A stretch of 64,000 bases of DNA, taken from Solirubrobacter ginsenosidimutans (lineage in GTDB: Bacteria; Actinomycetota; Thermoleophilia; Solirubrobacterales; Solirubrobacteraceae). Shown here piece after piece: positions 53,232 to 61,009 of the stretch (positions are counted from its first letter, which is position 1; each line of letters starts with the position of its first letter). The stretch lies in the NCBI RefSeq assembly GCF_027587205.1, contig NZ_JAPDOD010000044.1, positions 1-64,000 of the forward strand, read 5' to 3'. The notes beneath the pieces were generated by a model. That model was not told the origin of the DNA and made no database searches. It worked only from the letters and a program-made list of their open reading frames with translations. Both the position numbers and the translations under genes were made by a program.

Positions 53232-54902
53232 CTAGAAGCTGAGGGTCAGCTTCGAGCTGCGCTCGCCGGCGCCGTCGGAGACGACGCGGGCGGTCACGGC
53301 CAGCTTCTTCTTCTTGGCCAGCTTGGCCGTGCCGGAGGCGAGCTTGACCTTGATCGTCTTGCTCTGGCCGGCGCCGACCGTGTAGTTCGCGCGACCGAGC
53401 TCGAGCTTGGCCTTGAGGGGGCCCACCTTGATCGCGCCCGACGAGAACAGCGCCACGGAGCCCTTGCAGCCCGCGGTGCCGGCCGGGCAGGAGACCTTGA
53501 CCTGAGCGACGCCCTTGGCGACCTTGGCGGTCTTGCTCAGCGACGCGGCGCCCGCGGCCGGACCCGGGTTCGGAGCGGGAGGCGGAGCCGGCGCGCCGCC
53601 GACGCTCTCGACGGTCTCGACGTCGCCCGCGACCGCGTCGAGATTGTCGACGAGGGCGGTGTCGGCGCCCGCGCCGCCGACGACGAAGTCGGCCTTGGCG
53701 TCGCGCGTGGCCAGCGTGTCGTCGCCGTCGCCGCCGTCGAGGCGGTCGTTGCCGAGCGAGCCGTCGAGGACGTCGTTGCCCGAGCCGCCGTTGACGTCGA
53801 GGTTCATCGTGACGTCCTGCGCGGTGTGCAGCGTGTCGTTGCCGCCGAACGTGTTGAGCTGCATCAGCTCGGCGCTGCCGATGCTGAGGTTGAACGGCGC
53901 GTTGGTGCGGTCGTAGCGGACGCGGCCGTTCTCGAGCTTGATGAACGAGTTGTCGTCGGCGTTGCCGAGGTCGTTCTCGATCACGTCGAAGCCGGCGTCG
54001 CCGTTCATCACGTCGTTGCCGTCGCCGTTGGTCCACACGATCGTGTCATCGCCGCCCGCGCCGTTGAGCGTGTCGTTGCCACGGTCGCCGAGGATGCGAT
54101 CCGGGCCGGCGCCGGTGGTGATCGTGTCATCGCCGGGCCCGGCGTCGATGTTCATGCCGATGGCGACGCCGGCGGCGGTCGTCAGCGTGTCATTGCCCGA
54201 GAAGGACGTGAGCGTCAGCTTCTCGGTATCGATCGAATCGACCGTGAACGGCGCGTTGGTGCGGGCGAAGTGCACGGCGGCGCCGACCTGCGTGATCGCG
54301 TTGACATCGTCGGCGTTGCCCTCGGTGATCAGGGTCTCGTCGACGCCCGGGCCGGCCTGGTTGGTGTCGTTGCCGTCACCGTTGGCCCAGATCGTGACAT
54401 CGTTGCCGTTGCCGCCGACGATCGTCTCGTTGCCGCGGAAGCCGGTGATCCGGTCGTTGCCGTCGCCGCCGTCGATGGTGTCGGCGACGCCGGTGCCGAG
54501 GATGATGTCATCGCCCTCGCCGCCGTTGAGCGCCGGGGAGCCGGCGAAGCTCGGCGCCTGGACGTTGATGTTGTCGTTGCCGCCGCCGCCGTTGACGACG
54601 AGGTTCGCCGTGCCGTTGGACGGGACGGTGACCTTGCCGGCGCCTGGATCGAAGTCGGTGTTGTCCTCGATGCCGACGCCCACCTGGCCGGTGACGGGGA
54701 AGTTGTGGGTGATCAGGCCGGCGCCGTTGACCGTGAGCGTGATGTTGTCGCTCGCGTTGTCGGAGTCGATCGTCAGCGTGCCGTTGGCGAACTGGGGAGT
54801 CACCGCTGCGCTGGCCGCGCCGGGGAGCGCGAGCGCCGCGACCCCCGCGGCGAGCGCCAGCGCGGCGATGCGCGGAGGAGTGGTTCGGATTCTCGGCTTC
54901 AT
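53232..54902 (-). CDS. Secreted RTX-like calcium-binding repeat protein
   Basis: Protein of 556 residues with a signal peptide (1-33). It contains many GGxGxD-type nonapeptides (GGEGDDIILG, GGDGNDRITG, GGDGDDTLAT) that form calcium-loaded beta rolls. Two ~125-residue internal units, starting near GNGNDVTIWANGDGND and GAGGDDTIVWTNGDGND and each containing RTNAPF, are tandem copies. The last ~100 residues are a separate beta-sandwich (VSCPAGTAGCKGSVALFS, with a possible disulfide). No hydrolase domain is seen, so a surface or matrix structural role is likely. Start ATG at 54902 (TTG at 54911 possible). Last gene of the leftward redox run, 28 bases after it. Confidence 0.85.
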   Translation of the reverse strand: MKPRIRTTPPRIAALALAAGVAALALPGAASAAVTPQFANGTLTIDSDNASDNITLTVNGAGLITHNFPVTGQVGVGIEDNTDFDPGAGKVTVPSNGTANLVVNGGGGNDNINVQAPSFAGSPALNGGEGDDIILGTGVADTIDGGDGNDRITGFRGNETIVGGNGNDVTIWANGDGNDTNQAGPGVDETLITEGNADDVNAITQVGAAVHFARTNAPFTVDSIDTEKLTLTSFSGNDTLTTAAGVAIGMNIDAGPGDDTITTGAGPDRILGDRGNDTLNGAGGDDTIVWTNGDGNDVMNGDAGFDVIENDLGNADDNSFIKLENGRVRYDRTNAPFNLSIGSAELMQLNTFGGNDTLHTAQDVTMNLDVNGGSGNDVLDGSLGNDRLDGGDGDDTLATRDAKADFVVGGAGADTALVDNLDAVAGDVETVESVGGAPAPPPAPNPGPAAGAASLSKTAKVAKGVAQVKVSCPAGTAGCKGSVALFSSGAIKVGPLKAKLELGRANYTVGAGQSKTIKVKLASGTAKLAKKKKLAVTARVVSDGAGERSSKLTLSF

Positions 54903-54930
54903 GCCACCCAAGACGCGGGTGGCCTAGCGC

Positions 54931-57495
54931 CTATTCCCCGCCGAGGACCCCCCAGCGTCCCTGGCGCAGCCCCGCGAGGTGCGGTGTCACGTCGGTGCCC
55001 TGGGTGATCGCGGCGCGCACCGGGGCGACCTCGGCCTGGTACCCGAGCAGGATCGCGCCGATGATCCTGCCGTCGGAGATCACGAGCTTGCGGTACTTGG
55101 TGCCGAGGTCGTCCTCGAGCGCGATCACCTCGTCGTCGGGCGAGGACGGCTCGAAGCGGCCGATCGACGTCAGCTCGATGCCGACGACCTTCAAGATCGT
55201 CACCGGCACGATGCCCGCGTAGGTCTTCTCGCCGCCCGCGACGGTGTCCGCCGCGACCTCCGCCATCGCCACCGCGGTCGGCCACAGCCCGGGGAGCTGG
55301 CCACCGAACTCGGCCACGTCCCCCGCGGCGAGCACGTTCGGATCGTCGGTGCGCATGCGCTCGTCGACCAGCACGCCGCGCTTGACGGCCAGGCCCGCGG
55401 CCTTGGCCAGGTCGACGTTGGGCCGGATGCCGGCGGCGACGAGCAGGATGTGGGCCTCCAGCCGGCGGCCGTCGGTCAGCGTCACGCCGCGCAGGCGCCC
55501 GTTGGCGTCGACGGACTCGGCCTCGGCCTCCATCTCGAACGCGAGGCCGAGACCCTCGAGGTAGTTGCGCAGGATCTTCGCCGCGCGGGCGTCGAGCTGG
55601 CGTTTGAGCAGGCGGTTCGAGCGCTCGAGCACGACGGTCTTCAGGCCGATCTTGTGCAGCGCGTACGCGGCCTCCAGGCCGAGCAGGCCGCCGCCGGCGA
55701 TCGCGGCGAAGCGGGTGGCCGGGCGCTGGGCGAAGGCCCGCAGCCCGATCGCGTCGTCGGCCGAGCGCAGGACCGCGGTGCCGGGCACGCCGAAGCCTTC
55801 GATCGGCGGGACGTGGCTGCTCGAGCCGGTGGCGAGGATCACGCGGTCGTAGCCGAGCGTCTCCCCCGTCCCGAGTTGCACCGTGCGCGCCGCGCGGTCG
55901 ATCTCCAGCGCACGGGTGTTCAGCCAGGCGGTGATCCGGCGCTCCTCGTACCAGGCGTCCGGGTTCAAATAGAGCCCCTGCATCGCGCTGCGCCCGTAGA
56001 CGAGCCGCGAGATGCCCATGCGGTTGTAGAGGTGGTGCGGCTCCTCGGCGATCAGGTCGATCTCGACGTCCGGGTGGCGGCGGCGCAGCTGGTCGGCCGC
56101 GGTCACGCCCGCGATGCCGTTGCCGACCACGACCACCTTCTTGAGCGAGGTGTCGAACTTGATCTCGATCTGGCTGAGGTTCGGCGTCTCGGCCTTGTCG
56201 GGCGTGAGCGCCACCTCGACCGGGCCGGACACGCGCACGCAGCACGCCATCCGCGTGTTGTCGGCGTACCCGAGCCGCCCGAGGGTCGCGAGCTCGTCGT
56301 CGGTGACGCGCGACAGGTTCTCCAGGCCGGAGCGGATCGCGACCGGATCGGCACCGCAGACGCCCATCCGGCAGCCCGCCTCGATCGTCATCCCCGCGGC
56401 CTCGGCGACCTCGAGCAGCGTCTGGCCGGGCTTGGGCGCGACGCGCGTGTTGTCGGGCACGAAGGTGACCTCGGGCGCGTTGGCGGCGCGGCGGGCGAGC
56501 GTCCGGACCCCGACGCCGGCGACCGTGCCCGCGGGCGCGGCCACCGGGCCGCTCGCGGACTCCAGGAACGGCTTCTCCTTGCGCACCGTGCGCACGAACC
56601 ACGTCGCCGCCAGCGCGATCGCCGCCGCCCGCCCCACCCACGTCAGCGCCTCGGGCAGGATGCGGGTCGCGAACCAATAGAAGATGCTGAACGCGACCGC
56701 GCCGTAGAGCGACGTGATCGTGTGCGCGGAGGTCTTCCAGAACGCGATCAGCGTGGCGAAGGAGGCGATGCTGATCGCGACGGCCACCGCCATCCAGCCG
56801 AGATTCGCCGCGGCGAAGAAGCCGAAGATCAGGCCCGGGAAGGCGCCGACGAAGTACTTGCGGTAGCCGCTCCAGTAGGTGTCGCCCTCGTTGAGGTCGG
56901 CGAGGTAGGCGGCGCGCGGATTGAAGTCGTAGCAGTTCTTGACGCACCCGACGCACGGCTGGCAGTGCGCGTTGGCGACCATCAGCAGCGGCGTCTGGCC
57001 GTAGATCCGCTGCACGGGCAGCAGCGGGCAGATCGTCGAGCACCAGCCGCTCTTGCCCTTCAGGAGCATCCCGCCGGTGAACGCCGCGGTCATCGCGCCG
57101 AGCAGCAGGATCGCGCTGAATGGCCCGCTGTCGTCGAGGCCCAACCGCCGCAGCACGACGAAGCCGATGAACAGGCTGAAGGCGATCACGTAGCCGTACT
57201 CCTTCAACCACGGCGGCGCGGTCTTGGCCTTGGTGATGCCCAGCGCCCGCGGCGTCTGATTCGAGGCGGCGAGCGGGCAGATGTTGCGCCAGACGCCGGG
57301 CGCGACCAGGAAGAGCACCGGGAGCAGCGGGATGACGACCTTCCACATCACCACCAGGCCCGTGTCCGGGACGGCGATCAGCAGCGCGGCCACGCCCAGC
57401 GCGAGGACGATGCTCCCGCTCCGGATCGCCTGCCACCAGCGGATCGGCAGCCGCGACGGGATCTGGGTGTAGTTCGGGAAGCTCAGCCCGTCCAC
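54931..57495 (-). CDS. Membrane-anchored 4Fe-4S / 2Fe-2S-like / FAD oxidoreductase, copy 2
   Basis: Protein of 854 residues. Residues 1-310: six to seven membrane helices of the NosR/NapH/CcoG polyferredoxin type, with WRNICP (C73), WCSTICP (C152, C156) and a full CQPCVGCVKNC cluster site (C178, C181, C184, C188). About 340-430: ferredoxin-like domain GCRMGVCGAD...RMACCV, where the third ligand position is D383 and an extra cysteine (C419) follows C418. From 453: NAD(P)/FAD oxidoreductase of the NirB/rubredoxin-reductase type (VVVVGNGIAGVTAADQL, later AGGGLLGLEAAYAL, AAGDVAEF). It should pass electrons between NAD(P)H, flavin, iron-sulfur centres and a membrane partner. GTG start, overlapping the CNBD gene by 13 bases. 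Paralogue of 57951-60569. Confidence 0.87.
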   Translation of the reverse strand: MDGLSFPNYTQIPSRLPIRWWQAIRSGSIVLALGVAALLIAVPDTGLVVMWKVVIPLLPVLFLVAPGVWRNICPLAASNQTPRALGITKAKTAPPWLKEYGYVIAFSLFIGFVVLRRLGLDDSGPFSAILLLGAMTAAFTGGMLLKGKSGWCSTICPLLPVQRIYGQTPLLMVANAHCQPCVGCVKNCYDFNPRAAYLADLNEGDTYWSGYRKYFVGAFPGLIFGFFAAANLGWMAVAVAISIASFATLIAFWKTSAHTITSLYGAVAFSIFYWFATRILPEALTWVGRAAAIALAATWFVRTVRKEKPFLESASGPVAAPAGTVAGVGVRTLARRAANAPEVTFVPDNTRVAPKPGQTLLEVAEAAGMTIEAGCRMGVCGADPVAIRSGLENLSRVTDDELATLGRLGYADNTRMACCVRVSGPVEVALTPDKAETPNLSQIEIKFDTSLKKVVVVGNGIAGVTAADQLRRRHPDVEIDLIAEEPHHLYNRMGISRLVYGRSAMQGLYLNPDAWYEERRITAWLNTRALEIDRAARTVQLGTGETLGYDRVILATGSSSHVPPIEGFGVPGTAVLRSADDAIGLRAFAQRPATRFAAIAGGGLLGLEAAYALHKIGLKTVVLERSNRLLKRQLDARAAKILRNYLEGLGLAFEMEAEAESVDANGRLRGVTLTDGRRLEAHILLVAAGIRPNVDLAKAAGLAVKRGVLVDERMRTDDPNVLAAGDVAEFGGQLPGLWPTAVAMAEVAADTVAGGEKTYAGIVPVTILKVVGIELTSIGRFEPSSPDDEVIALEDDLGTKYRKLVISDGRIIGAILLGYQAEVAPVRAAITQGTDVTPHLAGLRQGRWGVLGGE

Positions 57496-57932
57496 CCCGG
57501 CGTGTGATCGTCACCGGCCCGCAGGCGGGCGGACAGGATGCGCCCAAGGTCGAGCAGGATGTGGCGGGCGAGCGCGGGGTTGCGAGCGCTGAGGGACTCG
57601 AAGGCCTCGTAGCTGAGCCGCATCACCTCCCCGTCGCTCATCGCCTCGACGTCGACCGCGCGCGGCGCGCCGTCCAGGAACGCGCCTTCGCCGACCGTCG
57701 TGATCGGGTGGATCACGCCGCTCGGCGCGCGCAGCCAGCCGTCGACGAGCAGGTACAGCGCCCGGTCCTGCGTCCCGGCCCGCAGGACCTTGTCCCCGGG
57801 CCGGAAGAGCAACGTCTCGGCGTGGTCGAGCAGCATCCCCCAGTCGTCCTCGCCGCGATCATTGAGGAAGCCCGGCAGACCATGCTCGGAGTCGGGCTCC
57901 TGCTCACTCGGGTAATCGAAGAAGCCCGACAT
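57483..57932 (-). CDS. Stand-alone cyclic-nucleotide-binding domain protein, copy 2
   Basis: Protein of 149 residues made of one CRP/CAP-type beta-barrel domain without any DNA-binding helix-turn-helix. The barrel runs from LLFRPGDKVLRAGTQDRALYLLVDG (about 42-65) through the phosphate-binding cassette GEGAFLDGAPRAVDVEA (about 83-99) to a C-terminal helix; the cassette keeps E-x-A-FLDG and P-R-A-V. It could bind cAMP or cGMP and control the oxidoreductase whose gene overlaps its 3' end by 13 bases. It closely resembles the protein at 60557-61009. Start ATG at 57932, 18 bases after the upstream oxidoreductase gene. Confidence 0.87.
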   Translation of the reverse strand: MSGFFDYPSEQEPDSEHGLPGFLNDRGEDDWGMLLDHAETLLFRPGDKVLRAGTQDRALYLLVDGWLRAPSGVIHPITTVGEGAFLDGAPRAVDVEAMSDGEVMRLSYEAFESLSARNPALARHILLDLGRILSARLRAGDDHTPGWTG

Positions 57933-57950
57933 GTCGCGTCATGGGCGATC

Positions 57951-60569
57951 CTACGCTGGCACCGCCGGTGCGAGGGGCATTTCTCCGCTCATCCCCGCCA
58001 GGACGTCCCAGCGACCCGCCCGGAGGTTGTCGATCTGATGGGTGACATCGAAGCCGCGGGTGATCGCGGTGCGGACGGCCGCGACCTCCTTGGAGAACCC
58101 AAGGAGGATCGCGCCCACGATGCGGCCGTCCGCCACCACGAGCTTGCGGTAACGCCCGGAGGCGTCTTCGAGGGCGATCTCCTCTTCGTGCGATCCGGCC
58201 GCTTCGAAGCGGCCGATCGACGTGAGTTCGATGCCCACGACTTTGAGGATCGTGACCGGGATCACCGGGTCATAGAGCTTGCTTCCGCCGACGGCGACGT
58301 CGGCCGCGATCTCGGCCTGGGCGACCGCCGTAGGCCACAGACCGGGAACCTGGCCCTCGAACTCGGCGACGTCGCCGGCCGCGAGGATGTGCGGGTCGCC
58401 GGTCTGCATGCGGGCGTTGACGAGCACGCCGCGGTTGGTGGCCAGGCCCGCGGCTTTCGCGAGTTCGGCGTTGGGCTGGATGCCCGCCGCGACGAGCAGG
58501 ATCTCGGCGTCCAGGCGGCGGCCGTCGACGAGCTCGATCGAGTCCAGCCGTCCGTGGCCGCTGACCGCCTTGGTCTCCGCGCTGGTGATGATCTCCAGGC
58601 CGAGCCCTTCGAGGTACTTCTGCAGCAGGTGCGCCGCCCGCTCGTCGAGTTGGCGCTTGAGCAGCCGGTCGGAGCGCTCGAGCACGGTCGCCCGCATCCC
58701 GAGCTGGTGCAGCGCGTACGCCGCTTCCAGGCCGAGCAGGCCGCCGCCGGCGATCGACGCCTTCTTGGTCGCGTGGCGCTGGGCGAAGTTGCGCACCCGG
58801 ATCGCGTCGTCGGCCTTGCGCAGGACGCCGCTGCCGGCGAGGCCGAAGCCCTCGATCGGCGGGACGAACGCGCGCGAGCCCATCGCCAGGATCAGCTTGT
58901 CGTAGGGCAGCTTCTCGCCGGTGCCGAGGTGGACCGTGCGGTTGACGCGGTCGATCTGTAGCGCGCGGGTGTTGAGCCAGGTCTCGACGTCGCGCTCGCC
59001 GTACCACGTGTCCGGGTTCAGGTAGAGGCCCTGCATCGCGGACTTGCCGTAGACGAGGCGGGCGATGCCCATGCGGTTGTAGAGGTGGTGCGGCTCCTCG
59101 GCGATCAGGTCGATCGCCGTGACCGGGTGGCGGCGGCGGATGTGGTCCACCGCGGTCACGCCGGCGATGCCGTTGCCGATCACCACGACGTTGGCGATCG
59201 ACTTGTCGTAGTTGAAGCCCTGGACCTTGCTCAGGCTGGGGACGGCCGCCTTGTCGGGCTTGAGCGCGACGGAGACGGGGCCTTCCACGCGGGCGCAGCA
59301 GGCCATGCGGGTGTTGGGGGCCAGGCCGAGGCGCTCGAGCGTCGCCTTCTCGTCGTCGGAGATGCCGCTGAGGCAGTCCATGCCGTCCTTGATCGCGACG
59401 GGATCGGCGCCGCAGATGCCCATCCGGCACCCGGACTCGATCGTCATCCCGTTGGACTCGGCGATTTCCAGCAGGCTCAGGCCCGGCTTGGCGACGACGG
59501 TCTTGTCGTCGTCGACGAAGTGGACCTCGGGCGCGCCGGAGCGCAGCGCGCGGTTGTTGGCGATCGAGCGGCTGGCGGCGCCGCCCGGCGCGACGGCGAC
59601 GACCGGCGCCGCTGCCTGGGCCAGGAACGGCTTCTCCTTGCGCCAGGTGCGGACGAGCCACACGGCGGCGAGCGCGACGGCGGCGGCGCGGATCGGCCAC
59701 GTGGCCGGCTCGAGCTGGCCGCCGACCTCGTAGTAGAAGATGCCGAACGCGATCGCGCCGAACGTCGACGTGATCGTGTGCGCCGAGACCTTGACGAACG
59801 TGACGGCCAGCGCGAACAGCGCGGTGCTGACCGCCATGTAGAGCAGCATTCCGAGGACGTCGTTGTCGGCGGTCTCGAAGAAGCCGAGGATCAGCCCCGG
59901 GAAGGCGCCGACGAAGAACTTGCGGTACCCGCTCCAGTAGCCGTCGGCGTCGTTGAGGTCGGCCAGGTAGGCCGCGCGCGGGTTGAAGTCGTAACAGGAC
60001 TTGGCGCAGCCGACGCACGGCTGGCAGTGGTTGTTGCCGACGAGCGCGAACGGCGTCTGACCGTAGATGCGCTGGACCGGCAGCAGCGGGCAGATGCTCG
60101 AGCACCAGCCGCTCTTGCCCTTGAGCACCATGCCGCCGGCGAACGCGCCGGCCATCGCGCCGAGCAGCAGCAGCGCGCTGAGCGGGCCGTTGTCGTCGAG
60201 GCCGATCTTGCGCAGGATCACGAAGCCGACGAACGAGCCGGTGGCGATGACGTAGCCGTACTCCTTCAGCCACTTCGGCGGGTTGAGGCCCTTGGTGATG
60301 CCGAGCAGGCGCGGCGTCTGGTTGGAGGTCGCCAGCGGGCAGATGTTGCGCCAGACGCCGGGCGCGACCATGAACAGCAGCGGCAGGCTCGGGATGACGC
60401 CCTTCCACATGACCTTCAGGCCGGTGTCGGGCACGGCGATCAGCAGACCGGCGACGACGAGGGCGCCGAGCCAGACGACGGTGCGGATCGCTCGCCACGC
60501 CGTGAGGTTCAGGCGCGACGGGATCTGCGTGTAGTTGGGGAACGTGATCGCGGCCATCAGCCCGTCCAC
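57951..60569 (-). CDS. Membrane-anchored 4Fe-4S / 2Fe-2S-like / FAD oxidoreductase, copy 1
   Basis: Protein of 872 residues with the same order of parts as the gene at 54931-57495. Membrane iron-sulfur half 1-320 with C77, WCSSICP (C156, C160) and HCQPCVGCAKSC (C182, C185, C188, C192); ferredoxin-like domain GCRMGICGAD (C381, C386, D389 in place of the third cysteine) and RMACCARV (C424, C425); FAD/NAD(P) half from about 450 (VVVIGNGIAGVTAVDHI, AGGGLLGLEAAYAL, AAGDVAEF). A 13-residue C-terminal tail is extra. The GTG at 60569 corresponds to the start of the paralogue; an ATG at 60557, overlapping the CNBD stop as TGATG, is an alternative. Electron donor and acceptor are unknown. Confidence 0.87.
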   Translation of the reverse strand: MDGLMAAITFPNYTQIPSRLNLTAWRAIRTVVWLGALVVAGLLIAVPDTGLKVMWKGVIPSLPLLFMVAPGVWRNICPLATSNQTPRLLGITKGLNPPKWLKEYGYVIATGSFVGFVILRKIGLDDNGPLSALLLLGAMAGAFAGGMVLKGKSGWCSSICPLLPVQRIYGQTPFALVGNNHCQPCVGCAKSCYDFNPRAAYLADLNDADGYWSGYRKFFVGAFPGLILGFFETADNDVLGMLLYMAVSTALFALAVTFVKVSAHTITSTFGAIAFGIFYYEVGGQLEPATWPIRAAAVALAAVWLVRTWRKEKPFLAQAAAPVVAVAPGGAASRSIANNRALRSGAPEVHFVDDDKTVVAKPGLSLLEIAESNGMTIESGCRMGICGADPVAIKDGMDCLSGISDDEKATLERLGLAPNTRMACCARVEGPVSVALKPDKAAVPSLSKVQGFNYDKSIANVVVIGNGIAGVTAVDHIRRRHPVTAIDLIAEEPHHLYNRMGIARLVYGKSAMQGLYLNPDTWYGERDVETWLNTRALQIDRVNRTVHLGTGEKLPYDKLILAMGSRAFVPPIEGFGLAGSGVLRKADDAIRVRNFAQRHATKKASIAGGGLLGLEAAYALHQLGMRATVLERSDRLLKRQLDERAAHLLQKYLEGLGLEIITSAETKAVSGHGRLDSIELVDGRRLDAEILLVAAGIQPNAELAKAAGLATNRGVLVNARMQTGDPHILAAGDVAEFEGQVPGLWPTAVAQAEIAADVAVGGSKLYDPVIPVTILKVVGIELTSIGRFEAAGSHEEEIALEDASGRYRKLVVADGRIVGAILLGFSKEVAAVRTAITRGFDVTHQIDNLRAGRWDVLAGMSGEMPLAPAVPA

Positions 60570-61009
60570 CCCGCGATCTGGTCGCTCGCGTTGCGGAAGC
60601 GGGCGGCCAGGATCGAGCTGATGTCGGTCAGGACGGCGCGGCCGAGGTCGGGGCGGCGGGCCGAGAGCGCGAGGAACGACTCATGCCCGAGGCGCAGGAC
60701 CTCGGCGTCGCTCGTCGCGGTGACCGTCACCGCGCGCGGGCGGCCGTCGAGGAAGGCGACCTCCCCGAACGTGCTGACGGGAGCGACCGGCCCGCTCGGG
60801 GCGTGCAGGCGGCCGTCGACGAGCAGGTACAGCGCGCGGTCGCGCTCGCCCTGGGTCAGGACCTCCTGGCCGGCGCGAAACAGCCGCGTCTCGGTGTGCT
60901 CGAGCAGGAGCGCCCAGTCCTCGTCATTGCGGTCCTCGAGGAACCCGGGCGGGTTCTCGGTGGGGAGCTGCGCGGTGCCGGGGTATTGGAAGAAGCCGCT
61001 GGTATCCAT
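60557..61009 (-). CDS. Stand-alone cyclic-nucleotide-binding domain protein, copy 1
   Basis: Protein of 150 residues, a single CRP/CAP-type sensor barrel with no HTH. Key segments: TRLFRAGQEVLTQGERDRALYLLVDG (about 42-66) and phosphate-binding cassette FGEVAFLDGRPRAVTV (about 82-97), which keeps the G-E-x-A and R-A-x-V features needed to hold a cyclic nucleotide. Start ATG at 61009 shares one base with the kinase stop (TGATG), and the 3' end overlaps the oxidoreductase gene by 13 bases. Placed between a Ser/Thr kinase and a redox enzyme, it is probably a signalling subunit or adaptor. Confidence 0.87.
   Translation of the reverse strand: MDTSGFFQYPGTAQLPTENPPGFLEDRNDEDWALLLEHTETRLFRAGQEVLTQGERDRALYLLVDGRLHAPSGPVAPVSTFGEVAFLDGRPRAVTVTATSDAEVLRLGHESFLALSARRPDLGRAVLTDISSILAARFRNASDQIAGWTG

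Noticed and set aside
54979..57507. 842-codon open frame on the plus strand
   Set aside because: Antisense to the FAD/iron-sulfur oxidoreductase gene, with low-complexity charged composition and no domain.
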